A program made the translations under genes and the position numbers. Shown here piece by piece: positions 14,783 to 22,906 of a DNA stretch of 29,865 nt. Numbering within the stretch: the stretch's first letter is position 1; each line of letters begins with the position of its first letter. Source of the stretch: Chloroflexota bacterium (GTDB lineage: Bacteria > Chloroflexota > Anaerolineae > Anaerolineales > Anaerolineaceae); contig JAJUJY010000038.1 in assembly GCA_029265085.1 (NCBI GenBank), positions 1 to 29,865 on the forward strand, read 5' to 3'. Under the pieces are notes generated by a model, which worked only from the letters and a program-made list of their open reading frames with translations, did no database searches and was not told the DNA's origin.

Positions 14783-14875
14783 TATAATAAATCTATTGGG
14801 CGAAAAGTATTTTCCAACCCTCCCAGCCGCCCATTTTTCACGCGCTTTTTAAACCTCATATTCCGGAGATGACGC

Positions 14876-15766
14876 ATGAAACTCAGCGGATTATTTTCAG
14901 CCGTGACGACGCCTTTGGACTCGGACGGCAAAATTGACTTTGCTAGTTTTGAACGGAATTTAACCGCCCTGGCTGAGCGCGGGGTGGATGGTTTTGTGGT
15001 GCCAGGTACCACCGGTGAGGCGGTTTATTTAGACCTGGTGGAACGAACCATGTTATGGCAGGCTGCCGCCCGTTTATGTAAAAAGCTGGAGAAAACATTT
15101 ATTGCCGGCACAGGCACGGAATCGACTCGCGATACGATTCGTTTGACCCAAGCGGCCGCAGAAATGGGTGCAAAGGCTGCGTTGGTGGTTACGCCTTCTT
15201 TTTACAAGCCCGGGCCGGATGCGTTGATTGCGCATTTTCGTGCGGTGGCGGATGCCAGCCCAATCCCGGTTCTGCTGTATAACTACCCGGCTTTTACCGG
15301 ACAGGACATCCCTTCGGCGGCGGTAATCACCCTGGCGGAGCATCCCAATATTACCGGCATGAAAGACAGCAGTGCCAACCTGGTTAAATTAGCCTCGGTG
15401 CTGGCAATGCGCCCAGATTTTGCCATATTCTCCGGTTTGGGCAGCGGTTTGCTGCCGTTCCTGGGGATGGGCGGCGCGGGGGCAATCCTGGCCTTGTGCA
15501 ATGTGGCTTCCGCTCCGCTGAAACGAATGATGGAGGCAGAGCAGGCCGGGCAGCATGCGGAGGCAGTTCGCATCCAGCTCTCGCTGGCAGCACTTTCAGA
15601 AGCGCTGGAAGTCAAATACGGCATACCCGCGATTAAATATGCGATGGATTGCATTGGGTTATACGGCGGACCGGTTCGCCCGCCGCTGCAGCCGCTTGGT
15701 GAAGCTGGCCGCCTGGAAATTGACCGGCTGGTGGCCGATTTATTAGGCGCCCATCGTTTGAAATAG
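14876..15766 (+). CDS. DapA-family lyase/aldolase (4-hydroxy-tetrahydrodipicolinate synthase-like)
   Basis: A 296-aa TIM-barrel protein of the DapA/NAL class-I aldolase family. Seen are SAVTTPLDSDGKID, the GTTGE phosphate/carboxylate loop (about residues 44-48), the catalytic tyrosine in LLYNYPA (Tyr135) and the Schiff-base lysine in GMKDSS (Lys163). DapA itself condenses pyruvate with aspartate semialdehyde for lysine and diaminopimelate. Related enzymes act on 2-keto-3-deoxy acids or 4-hydroxy-2-oxoglutarate. The C-terminus (GGPVRPPLQPLG) is common to several subfamilies, so the exact substrate is open. The ATG at 14876 follows CGGAG (14863-14867). A class I aminotransferase starts 48 bases after its stop. 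Confidence 0.82.
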   Translation: MKLSGLFSAVTTPLDSDGKIDFASFERNLTALAERGVDGFVVPGTTGEAVYLDLVERTMLWQAAARLCKKLEKTFIAGTGTESTRDTIRLTQAAAEMGAKAALVVTPSFYKPGPDALIAHFRAVADASPIPVLLYNYPAFTGQDIPSAAVITLAEHPNITGMKDSSANLVKLASVLAMRPDFAIFSGLGSGLLPFLGMGGAGAILALCNVASAPLKRMMEAEQAGQHAEAVRIQLSLAALSEALEVKYGIPAIKYAMDCIGLYGGPVRPPLQPLGEAGRLEIDRLVADLLGAHRLK

Positions 15767-15814
15767 GCATACCGTGCCTGGCGATCTACAAATTTTTCTC
15801 CAAGGAATTTAAGC

Positions 15815-16981
15815 ATGAAATTATCCAAACGCGTTCAGCATTTTCGCGCCGAAGGGGCATACGTTGTTCTGGCAAAGACTCAGCAATTAGAAGCACAAGG
15901 AAAAGATATTGTCCATTTTGAGATCGGCCAGCCTGATTTTGTTGCCCCTGCCAATGTGAACCTCGCAGGCATTCGCGCGGTTGCCAATGGACAAACCCGC
16001 TACACACCCCCACCGGGCATCCCCGCACTGCGTGAAGCGGTTGCCAGGGATGTCAGCCAGCGCCGCGGCATCGCTGTGGAACCGGAAATGGTGGTGGTGG
16101 GTCCCGGGTTAAAGCCCAATTTGTTTTATGCTGCGCTGGCCTTGCTGGAAGAAGGCGATGAAATGATCTATCCGGACCCTGGCTACCCCAGTTATGAAGC
16201 CCTGGCTCCGTACTGCGGGGCAAAAGGTGTGCCCCTGCCGCTGCTGGAGGAAAAAGGGTTCTCGTTTGATCTGGAGACCTTTGACCGTTTGATCAATCCG
16301 CGCACCAAAGTTATTTTGCTCAATTCGCCCAGCAACCCGACTGGCGGCGTCATTCCCCGGGCTGACCTGGAGCATATCGCTGCGGCAGCCCGAAAGTACG
16401 ATGCCTGGGTGTTCTCGGATGAAATTTATTTCCGCCTGGCCTATGATCAAATACCGGTCACCTCGATCATTTCACTACCCGGCATGGCGGAACGCACGGT
16501 GCTGCTGGATGGTTTCTCCAAAACCTACGCCATGACTGGCTGGCGGTTGGGGTATGCGGTCATGCCCAAAGCTCTGGCCGAGATTGTCCAGCTCCAGCTC
16601 CAGCACATGATCGGCTGCACCGCCCAGGCCACTCAGCTTGCCGGCGTGGAAGCCCTGCTTGGCCCGCAGGAGTTTGTGGACGCCAATGTGTTGGAATTCC
16701 AACGCCGCCGTGACTTGCTGGTGGATGGTTTAAATTCGCTGCCGGGGGTTACCTGCCAGAAACCGCAGGGTGCGTTCTACGTCTTTCCCAATATCAAGCA
16801 GTTGGGCAAGTCATCGGATTGGATGACCGACTACCTGTTGGAAGAGGCGGGGGTGGCTGTTCTGCCCGGTACCTCGTTTGGTCAATACGGAGAAGGTTAT
16901 ATCCGCCTGTCGTACTGCACTTCACTGCAGCGCATCGAAGAGGGCGTAGAGCGCATCCGCAAAGCCCTGGCGAAGCTTTAA
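15815..16981 (+). CDS. Class I PLP-dependent aminotransferase
   Basis: A 388-aa fold-type I aminotransferase. The PLP lysine is Lys236 in DGFSKTYAMTGWRLGY. Other family marks are EIGQPDF, the TRYTPPPGIPALREA loop, DPGYPSY, NSPSNPTGG (the Asn that binds the pyridoxal ring), FSDEIY, and the substrate-carboxylate Arg in GYIRLSY. It most resembles aspartate or broad-specificity aminotransferases. A role as 2-aminoadipate (LysN-like) or diaminopimelate aminotransferase is possible given the DapA-like gene before it and the LysW operon after it, but the sequence does not decide. AAGGAA (15802-15807) precedes the ATG at 15815. Confidence 0.88.
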   Translation: MKLSKRVQHFRAEGAYVVLAKTQQLEAQGKDIVHFEIGQPDFVAPANVNLAGIRAVANGQTRYTPPPGIPALREAVARDVSQRRGIAVEPEMVVVGPGLKPNLFYAALALLEEGDEMIYPDPGYPSYEALAPYCGAKGVPLPLLEEKGFSFDLETFDRLINPRTKVILLNSPSNPTGGVIPRADLEHIAAAARKYDAWVFSDEIYFRLAYDQIPVTSIISLPGMAERTVLLDGFSKTYAMTGWRLGYAVMPKALAEIVQLQLQHMIGCTAQATQLAGVEALLGPQEFVDANVLEFQRRRDLLVDGLNSLPGVTCQKPQGAFYVFPNIKQLGKSSDWMTDYLLEEAGVAVLPGTSFGQYGEGYIRLSYCTSLQRIEEGVERIRKALAKL

Positions 16982-17025
16982 CCTTACAATATTCTAATTT
17001 GATCGATTAAATCAAAAATTCCTAC

Positions 17026-17054
17026 TTGACTCTTGTCTCTCAAAGTGCTAAACT
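17026..17054 (+). promoter_or_regulatory. Predicted promoter of the arginine operon
   Basis: TTGACT (17026-17031) and TAAACT (17049-17054) are separated by exactly 17 bases, with an extended -10 TG at 17046-17047. The predicted transcription start is near 17061, only a few bases before the ATG of the leader peptide at 17065. The leader peptide would then be translated from a nearly leaderless mRNA, which agrees with the absence of a ribosome binding site before that ATG. Confidence 0.6.
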
Positions 17055-17064
17055 CTTGCCAATT

Positions 17065-17160
17065 ATGAGTTCTTTGATCGCAAATTGCTCCCCACGTTCT
17101 CGTCGTATTCCCCAACCCCCCATCTGGGAAGGTCGGGAGTTTGTGTATTCCGGGAGCTAA
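17065..17160 (+). CDS. Arginine leader peptide (attenuation control)
   Basis: A 31-codon open frame (ATG 17065, TAA 17158) between the promoter and the attenuator. Codons 11-14 read Arg-Ser-Arg-Arg (CGT TCT CGT CGT, 17095-17106) and a fourth Arg (CGG) lies at 17134; four Arg in 31 residues is high. The peptide starts [19 protein letters not shown]. It has no ribosome binding site but lies just after the predicted transcription start. A ribosome stalled at the CGT cluster would cover about 17108-17118 and leave 17124-17132 free to pair with the terminator's left arm. That is the layout of classical leader-peptide attenuation. It is too short for routine gene finders. The leader role is inferred from position, codons and RNA pairing. 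Confidence 0.65.
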   Translation: MSSLIANCSPRSRRIPQPPIWEGREFVYSGS

Positions 17161-17225
17161 TCCAGCGGTTCAGCACACTCTTTTATGGTAATCAGACCCT
17201 CCTTCCCAGGAGGGTCTTTTATTTT
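17124..17225 (+). promoter_or_regulatory. Transcription attenuator: antiterminator and terminator before argG
   Basis: Terminator (3:4): AGACCCTCC (17194-17202) with GGAGGGTCT (17209-17217), loop TTCCCA, then TTTATTTTA. Antiterminator (2:3): CTGGGAAGG (17124-17132) is a perfect 9-base complement of CCTTCCCAG (17201-17209), which overlaps the terminator's left arm and loop. A weaker protector pairing (1:2) is TTCCC (17108-17112) with GGGAA (17126-17130), located just after the Arg codons. The terminator is 33 bases after the leader stop and about 50 bases before argG. Low charged tRNA-Arg should favour readthrough. Confidence 0.7.
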
Positions 17226-17273
17226 ATACCGCTCCAAATATCGTTATCTATCAAAGAAAGGGAAAGTAAGAAA

Positions 17274-18533
17274 ATGATGAAACCATCCGTAAAAAAAGTT
17301 GTTGTGGCCTACTCTGGCGGGCTGGATACCTCCGTGATCGTGCCCTGGCTGAAAGAAAATTATGGCTGTGAGGTGGTCTGCTTTACAGCCGATGTCGGTC
17401 AGGCCGAGGAACTGGACGGCCTGGAAGCCAAGGCTTTGGCCAGCGGTGCCAGCCAGCTCATTATCCACGATATGAAAGAAGAACTTGCCGAAGAGTATAT
17501 ATTCCCTGTCTTGCGTGCTGGAGCGGTTTACGAGCGTAAATATTTGTTGGGTACATCCCTGGCGCGGCCGTTGATTGCCAAGCATCTGGTGGAGGTGGCG
17601 CACCAGGTGGGGGCAGACGCTGTGGCGCACGGCGCAACCGGAAAAGGCAACGACCAGGTGCGCTTTGAACTGACCTTTACCGCCTTAGACCCGCGCCTGC
17701 ACATCATTGCACCCTGGCGGGAATGGGATATCCGCTCGCGGGAGGATGCGATCAATTATGCCAAAAAACACAATGTGCCTGTGACGGCCACGATCAAATC
17801 AATTTACAGCCGCGACCGCAACCTCTGGCATCTTTCGCATGAGGGTGGGCTGCTGGAAGACCCCTGGACTGAACCGGAAGAAAGCATGTACCTGTTGAGC
17901 TGCTCGCCGGAAAATGCCCCGGATGAAGCCCAAATGGTTGAGATCACCTTTGAAGAAGGTACGCCAGTGGCAGTGAATGGCGAAAAGATGTCACCGGCCA
18001 AAATGATCGAGCATCTGAATGTGTTAGGCGGCGCGCACGGGATTGGCCGGGTGGACCTGGTGGAAAGCCGCCTGGTGGGGATGAAATCTCACGGTGTGTA
18101 TGAGACCCCCGGCGGCACGATCTTAATGGCTGCGCACAAAGAACTGGAATCGCTGGTGCTGGATAAAGACACGATCCAGTATAAAGATTTTGTCGCACTG
18201 AAATATGCAGAGCTGGTGTACAACGGCATGTGGTTTTCGCCGCTGCGCGAGGCACTGGATGCCTTTGTCAACAGCACCCAGGGTCCGGTGACAGGCGCAG
18301 TGCGGCTCAAACTGTATAAAGGCAACATCATCACCGTAGGCCGCAAGAGTAAGTTCAGCCTCTACCGCGAAGACTTTGCCACATTTGGCCAGGAGGATGT
18401 GTACGACCAGTCGGACGCCGAGGGCTTTATCCGCTTATTTGGCCTGCCGCTCAAGGTACGCGCCATGAATGGTTTGCCGGTTTCCGGTATCAATATCCCC
18501 AAACCGGATTATTCGCGGTTCAAGCGAGACTAA
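17274..18533 (+). CDS. argG: Argininosuccinate synthase
   Basis: A 419-aa cytosolic enzyme that joins citrulline and aspartate with ATP to form argininosuccinate. The N-type ATP pyrophosphatase P-loop is [17 protein letters not shown] (about residues 8-24). Further ArgG marks are [34 protein letters not shown] and [14 protein letters not shown]. The start is ATG 17274 (a second ATG follows at 17277) with AAAGGGAAAG upstream. The longer in-frame extension to 17085 would run through the attenuator and adds no recognisable sequence. It is the first structural gene of an eight-gene operon under the Arg leader, and its stop is 11 bases from argH. Confidence 0.97.
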   Translation: MMKPSVKKVVVAYSGGLDTSVIVPWLKENYGCEVVCFTADVGQAEELDGLEAKALASGASQLIIHDMKEELAEEYIFPVLRAGAVYERKYLLGTSLARPLIAKHLVEVAHQVGADAVAHGATGKGNDQVRFELTFTALDPRLHIIAPWREWDIRSREDAINYAKKHNVPVTATIKSIYSRDRNLWHLSHEGGLLEDPWTEPEESMYLLSCSPENAPDEAQMVEITFEEGTPVAVNGEKMSPAKMIEHLNVLGGAHGIGRVDLVESRLVGMKSHGVYETPGGTILMAAHKELESLVLDKDTIQYKDFVALKYAELVYNGMWFSPLREALDAFVNSTQGPVTGAVRLKLYKGNIITVGRKSKFSLYREDFATFGQEDVYDQSDAEGFIRLFGLPLKVRAMNGLPVSGINIPKPDYSRFKRD

Positions 18534-18544
18534 GGAGAACCGAA

Positions 18545-19930
18545 ATGACGTTGTGGGGCGGGCGGTTTAGCCAGAAATTAGACCAGGCAGCCTGGGCGCT
18601 AAATGCATCAATTGGGTTTGACCGGCGCATGGCAGACCAGGACATCCAGGGCAGCCTGGCCTGGGCGCAGGCTTTAGAAAAGGCCGGTATATTGACTGCG
18701 GAAGAATGCACAACGCTCTGCTATGGGCTGCAGGCTGTGCAGGAAGAGTTCAGCGCGGGTGTGTTTGAATATGCGGAGAGTGACGAGGATATTCACACAG
18801 CGGTTGAACGGCGGCTGGGCGAACTGGCCGGGCCGCTGGCCGGCAAATTGCACACCGGGCGCAGCCGCAATGACCAGGTTGCCACCGATTTTCGCCTGTG
18901 GCTGCTCCAAAATATCCTACACCTGGATGCTGCCCTGCTGGAATTGCAGTCTGCGTTGGTGGAACAGGCACAGCTTGGGCTGGAGACCGTTCTGCCCGGT
19001 TATACCCATCTACAGCGCGCGCAGCCGCTGCTGCTGGCGCATTGGTGGCTGGCGCACTTCTGGCCGCTGCAGCGCGACCGCGAACGCCTGGCGCAGTGCG
19101 CGGCGCGAACGGCAGTGCTGCCCCTGGGCAGCGGCGCGCTGGCTGGAACGCCTTTTGCGATTGACCGGGAAGCCCTGGCCGTTTCGCTGGGATTTACACA
19201 TCCCGCGCCCAACAGTATCGATGCGGTCTCTGATCGCGATTTTGCCGCCGAGTTTCTCTTTTGTGCCGCGCTGGCAGGCTCCCATCTCAGCCGCCTTGCC
19301 GAATCCGTGATCCTCTATACCAGTGCCGAATTTGGCTATTTTGAACTGTCCGATGCCTTTTCGACCGGCTCCAGCCTGATGCCGCAAAAGAAAAACCCGG
19401 ATGTGTTTGAACTGGCACGCGGAAAAGCCGGGACATTAATCGGTCTGCTCAGCGGGCTGTTGGCGACCCTGAAAGGACTGCCCTCTGCGTATGATAAAGA
19501 TTTGCAGGAAGACAAGCAGCCCGTATTTCAGGCCTTTGACACACTGTCTGCGCTGCTGATGGTGCTGGCTGGCGCGCTGCGCACCCTGACTGTCCATCCC
19601 GAGCGGATGCAGGCTGGCCTGGATGCCGCCCTGATGGCTACCGACCTGGCCGACTACCTGGTGGAGCGCGGTGAGCCGTTTCGCTCTGCGCATATGCTGA
19701 CCGGACAGGTGGTGCGGGCTGCCGCTCAAAAAAGCGTGGCGTTAAGTCAGCTCAGCCTGGCTGAATTTCAATCCATTTCTCCGCTGTTTGACGAACAGGT
19801 CTTCAGCGTTTTTGATCCGTTTCAAAGTGTTGACCGGCGTAAGTCGTTGGGTGGAACAGCCCGCGCCGCGGTGGAAATCCAGTTGCAGCAAGCCCAACAA
19901 ATTCTGGCGGGTACGCTGGCACACCCTTAA
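18545..19930 (+). CDS. argH: Argininosuccinate lyase
   Basis: A 461-aa member of the fumarase/aspartase superfamily that splits argininosuccinate into arginine and fumarate. Seen are the N-terminal LWGGRFSQKLD, DEDIHTAVERRLGE, HTGRSRNDQVATDFRLWL, GYTHLQRAQP, the catalytic-loop signature TGSSLMPQKKNPD (the GSSxMPxKxN motif) and KGLPSAYDKDLQEDK. Length is normal for ArgH. AAGGAG overlaps the argG stop and lies 7 bases before the ATG. lysW follows after 38 bases, with a much stronger ribosome binding site. Confidence 0.97.
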   Translation: MTLWGGRFSQKLDQAAWALNASIGFDRRMADQDIQGSLAWAQALEKAGILTAEECTTLCYGLQAVQEEFSAGVFEYAESDEDIHTAVERRLGELAGPLAGKLHTGRSRNDQVATDFRLWLLQNILHLDAALLELQSALVEQAQLGLETVLPGYTHLQRAQPLLLAHWWLAHFWPLQRDRERLAQCAARTAVLPLGSGALAGTPFAIDREALAVSLGFTHPAPNSIDAVSDRDFAAEFLFCAALAGSHLSRLAESVILYTSAEFGYFELSDAFSTGSSLMPQKKNPDVFELARGKAGTLIGLLSGLLATLKGLPSAYDKDLQEDKQPVFQAFDTLSALLMVLAGALRTLTVHPERMQAGLDAALMATDLADYLVERGEPFRSAHMLTGQVVRAAAQKSVALSQLSLAEFQSISPLFDEQVFSVFDPFQSVDRRKSLGGTARAAVEIQLQQAQQILAGTLAHP

Positions 19931-19968
19931 TATCGTTTATTTTTATTTTTCGCTAAAGGAGTTTAATC

Positions 19969-20139
19969 ATGTCTGCTACAAGTTGTCCTGAATGTGAAGC
20001 TGAAATCACCTTGCAAAAAGGTACTGAAACTGGTGAGATTATCGTTTGCCCGGATTGCGGCGTTGATCTGGAAGTTTTATCGGTGAACCCTGCCCAGGTT
20101 GATTTAGCCCCGATGGAAGAAGAAGACTGGGGCGAATAA
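19969..20139 (+). CDS. lysW: LysW amino-group carrier protein
   Basis: A 56-aa acidic protein. Its zinc ribbon is formed by CPEC (residues 6-9) and CPDC (27-30), and it ends in EEEDWGE, the hallmark C-terminus of LysW. In the carrier-protein pathway the terminal glutamate receives the amino group of 2-aminoadipate or glutamate through an isopeptide bond; LysZ, LysY and LysJ work on the bound intermediate, and LysK releases lysine or ornithine. AAAGGAG (19955-19961), the best ribosome binding site of the operon, lies 7 bases before the ATG, as might be expected for a carrier needed in excess over the enzymes. It sits directly upstream of lysX. Its size makes it easy to miss in automatic annotation. 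Confidence 0.96.
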   Translation: MSATSCPECEAEITLQKGTETGEIIVCPDCGVDLEVLSVNPAQVDLAPMEEEDWGE

Positions 20140-20154
20140 GCCCGGGAGGCCGTG

Positions 20155-21033
20155 ATGATCAACCGCTTGCGCATTGGCGTACTTTACTCGCGCGTTCGCG
20201 TGGAAGAAAAGTGGATTTTTGCCGCACTGGAACAGCGCGGCGTCGATTATGACCGCCTGGACGACCGGCGTGCTTACTTTGATTTGCAGGACCCGTCGCC
20301 CTGGCTGCAGTACGACGCTGTGCTGGAGCGCAGTATCAGCTATTCCAGTGGTTTGAACGCGCTGCGCCTGTTGAACGCCTGGGGAATACCCACGGTGAAT
20401 ACGGCCGTGGTCGCTGAAGCCTGCGGTGATAAACTGGCAACCAGTACCGCCCTGCAGAAAGCCGGACTGCCCCAGCCGCGCACGCGGGTGGCTTTTTCGG
20501 AGGAATCAGCGCTGGAAGCCATTGAAGCGATGGGTTACCCGGTGGTGATTAAGCCGGTGGTTGGCTCCTGGGGGCGGCTGCTGGCCAAGATCAACGACCG
20601 GGATGCTGCAGAGGCTATCCTGGAGCACAAGCTGGTCTTGGGTTCGGTCTCACATTCGATTGTCTATATTCAGGAGTTTATTGAAAAACCCGGGCGCGAT
20701 ATTCGTGCTTACGTGGTTGGTGGAAAAGCCGTTGCAGCCATTTACCGCAAGTCGCCGCATTGGATCACCAATACCGCGCGCGGAGGAGAGGGCGAGGTCT
20801 GCCCGCTCACACCTGAATTGGAAGAATTGTGCGTCAATGCGGCCAATGCAGTGGGCGGCGGCGCGTTGGCGATTGACGTGCTGGAACATCCCGATCGCGG
20901 CTACTTGATTAACGAAATTAACCACACGATGGAGTTTCATACCAGCATGCCGACCACTGGCGTAGATATTGCCGGAATCATTGTCGATTATTTGCTGTCG
21001 GTGGCGCGGCATGAAGTGGAGGTGTTGAAATGA
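20155..21033 (+). CDS. lysX: LysW ligase (LysX/ArgX, ATP-grasp)
   Basis: A 292-aa ATP-grasp ligase that attaches the amino group of glutamate or 2-aminoadipate to the C-terminal glutamate of LysW. Seen are [20 protein letters not shown], the lid region [40 protein letters not shown], and the metal site and C-terminus [21 protein letters not shown], which is typical of LysX. LysX and ArgX differ in a few substrate-pocket residues that I cannot assign with certainty. The Arg leader and argGH argue for glutamate. ATG 20155 is preferred over GTG 20152 because of the spacing from GGGAGG (20144-20149). Its stop overlaps the argC start. Confidence 0.94.
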   Translation: MINRLRIGVLYSRVRVEEKWIFAALEQRGVDYDRLDDRRAYFDLQDPSPWLQYDAVLERSISYSSGLNALRLLNAWGIPTVNTAVVAEACGDKLATSTALQKAGLPQPRTRVAFSEESALEAIEAMGYPVVIKPVVGSWGRLLAKINDRDAAEAILEHKLVLGSVSHSIVYIQEFIEKPGRDIRAYVVGGKAVAAIYRKSPHWITNTARGGEGEVCPLTPELEELCVNAANAVGGGALAIDVLEHPDRGYLINEINHTMEFHTSMPTTGVDIAGIIVDYLLSVARHEVEVLK

Positions 21034-22064
21034 TCCAGGCGGCAATTATTGGTGGTTCCGGATATACCGGCGGTGAACTGCTGCGCATCCTGGATGGACA
21101 TCCCCAGGTCGAAGTGACCCAGGTCACTTCACGCTCGCACCTGGGCGAATATGTGTACCAGGTGCATCCCAACCTACGCAAGCGCAGCAGCTTAAAGTTT
21201 ATCGACCCGGAAACGGTCGAAGCCTGTGATGTGCTTTTCCTGGCGCTCCCGCATGGGCAGGCACAGCACAAAATCGAGCACTATGCCGGTCTGGCGAACT
21301 ATATCGTGGATCTTTCGGCTGATTTTCGCCTGCGTTCGGCGGCAGATTATGCCAGATGGTACGGCACACCGCATGCTGCGCCTGCCTGGCTGGACCGCTT
21401 TGTGTACGGGCTGCCTGAACTGCACCGCACGGAAATCCAATCGGCAAAATATGTCAGCGGGGTGGGCTGTAATGCCACAGCCAGTAACCTGGCGCTGCTG
21501 CCGCTGGTTAAAGCCGGGCTGCTGGACGAAAGCCAGGGGGTAATTATCGAGATCAAGGTTGGTTCGTCTGAAAGCGGCGCGGAAGGCAACGCAGGCACGC
21601 ACCATCCCGAACGCAGCAGCGTGGTGCGCACCTTTTCTAGTTTTGGCCACCGCCACACCGCTGAGGTGATCCAGGAAATGGGCTTGAACTCCGTTTCTTT
21701 GACGATGACCTCGGTGGACCTGGTGCGCGGCGCATTGGCCACAGCGCACGGAAAGGTAAAGCCCGGCGTAGGCAATAAAGATTTGTGGAAGGCCTTCCGC
21801 GCAGCTGCCAATGAAAATCCGTTTATCCGGGTGGTGAAAGAGCAGCGCGGAATTTACCGCGTGCCGGAACCAAAAATCCTGGCCGGTTCCAATTATGCGG
21901 ACCTGGGATTTGAGCTGGACGAGACAACAGGCCATGTTGTCTCTATCTGTGCCATCGACAACCTGATGAAAGGCGCATCCGGTTCGGCGGTGCAGTGCCT
22001 GAACTTGATGCTTGGCCTGGATGAAACCACCGGCCTGGAATTCTCCGGGCTGCACCCGGTATAG
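21030..22064 (+). CDS. argC: LysW-bound acyl-phosphate reductase (ArgC/LysY)
   Basis: A 344-aa NADPH-dependent reductase that converts carrier-bound glutamyl (or aminoadipyl) phosphate to the semialdehyde. It has the Rossmann motif [16 protein letters not shown] at the N-terminus, [16 protein letters not shown], the catalytic cysteine in SGVGCNATA (Cys147), the glyceraldehyde-phosphate-dehydrogenase-like histidine region THHPERS / FGHRHTAE, and [13 protein letters not shown] at the end. Sequence alone does not separate LysY from ArgC here. The ATG overlaps the lysX stop (ATGA), so translation is coupled. lysZ follows after 10 bases. Confidence 0.95.
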   Translation: MIQAAIIGGSGYTGGELLRILDGHPQVEVTQVTSRSHLGEYVYQVHPNLRKRSSLKFIDPETVEACDVLFLALPHGQAQHKIEHYAGLANYIVDLSADFRLRSAADYARWYGTPHAAPAWLDRFVYGLPELHRTEIQSAKYVSGVGCNATASNLALLPLVKAGLLDESQGVIIEIKVGSSESGAEGNAGTHHPERSSVVRTFSSFGHRHTAEVIQEMGLNSVSLTMTSVDLVRGALATAHGKVKPGVGNKDLWKAFRAAANENPFIRVVKEQRGIYRVPEPKILAGSNYADLGFELDETTGHVVSICAIDNLMKGASGSAVQCLNLMLGLDETTGLEFSGLHPV

Positions 22065-22074
22065 GAGGCAAATC

Positions 22075-22896
22075 ATGACATCCCATACACCTGTACTGGT
22101 GGTTAAGTTGGGCGGCACCGAGGGCGTGGATTTTTCCGCGATCAGTGCGGATGCGGCCGAGCGGATTGCGAGCGGACAGAAACTGGTGCTGGTTCACGGC
22201 GGTTCGGCTGAGGCCAACAGCCTGGGTGAACAGCTTGGCCAGCCGCCGCGCTTTATTACCTCGCCGTCCGGATTCACTTCGCGCTACACCGACCGTAAAA
22301 CGTTGGAAATTTTTGCAATGGCGGTGAACGGTAAGGTCAACACCTTGTTGGTGGAACAGCTCCAGACACTGGGAGTGAATGCGTTTGGGTTGAGCGGTCT
22401 GGATGGGCGGCTCATCAAAGCCACGCGGAAAGATGCCGTGCAAAGCGTTGAAAACGGCAAGCGCAAGATGATTCGGGACGACTACACCGGCAAAATTGAT
22501 CAGGTCGATGCCGGACTGCTGCACAGTTTGCTGGATCAGGGCTGCACGCCGGTGATTGCGCCGCTGGCGGCAGGGCAAAACGGGGAAGCGCTCAATGTAG
22601 ATGCCGACCGGGCAGCCGCGATGGTGGCGGCTGCGCTTCAGGCGGAGACGCTGCTGCTGCTGACCGCGGTGCCGGGGTTGATGCGCTCCTTTCCGGATGA
22701 ATCGACCCTGATCCGCAGCCTGTCCCAGGCGCAGCTAGAAAGTGCGTTGAACTATGCCGAAGGGCGGATGAAGAAAAAGGTCCTCGGCGCGCAAGAGGCG
22801 CTGCAAGCCGGGGTTGGCCGGGTCATCATCGCGGATGGGCGGGTGGCTGCACCAATCTCCAATGCGCTGGCAGGTAATGGAACAGAGATCAAATAA
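22075..22896 (+). CDS. lysZ: LysW-bound glutamate/aminoadipate kinase (LysZ, ArgB family)
   Basis: A 273-aa amino-acid kinase that phosphorylates the side-chain carboxylate of the LysW-bound substrate. Seen are VVKLGGTEGVD (phosphate loop), LVLVHGGSAEAN, the LysZ-like FITSPSGFTSRYTDRKTLE, LNVDADRAAAMVAAAL (ATP site), LLLLTAVPGLM, and GRMKKKVLGAQEAL. The start is ATG 22075 with AGGAGG (22063-22068) overlapping the argC stop. The track of open sequence further upstream runs inside argC and is not used. It is followed by lysJ after 10 bases. Confidence 0.94.
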   Translation: MTSHTPVLVVKLGGTEGVDFSAISADAAERIASGQKLVLVHGGSAEANSLGEQLGQPPRFITSPSGFTSRYTDRKTLEIFAMAVNGKVNTLLVEQLQTLGVNAFGLSGLDGRLIKATRKDAVQSVENGKRKMIRDDYTGKIDQVDAGLLHSLLDQGCTPVIAPLAAGQNGEALNVDADRAAAMVAAALQAETLLLLTAVPGLMRSFPDESTLIRSLSQAQLESALNYAEGRMKKKVLGAQEALQAGVGRVIIADGRVAAPISNALAGNGTEIK

Positions 22897-22906
22897 CGAG
22901 GCTGCT

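Noticed and set aside
14797..14841. Possible terminator between the hydrolase and the DapA-family gene
   Set aside because: Only a 5-6 bp GGGCG/CGCCC stem with a loop of more than 20 bases before the T-run; too weak.
17085..17273. N-terminal extension of argG from an upstream in-frame start
   Set aside because: It would translate through the attenuator hairpin and adds residues not found in ArgG. The ATG at 17274 has a ribosome binding site and the normal family start.
21192..22118. Long minus-strand open frame (308 aa)
   Set aside because: It is antisense to argC and lysZ, rich in His, Gln and Arg, with no domain. A shadow of GC-rich coding sequence.
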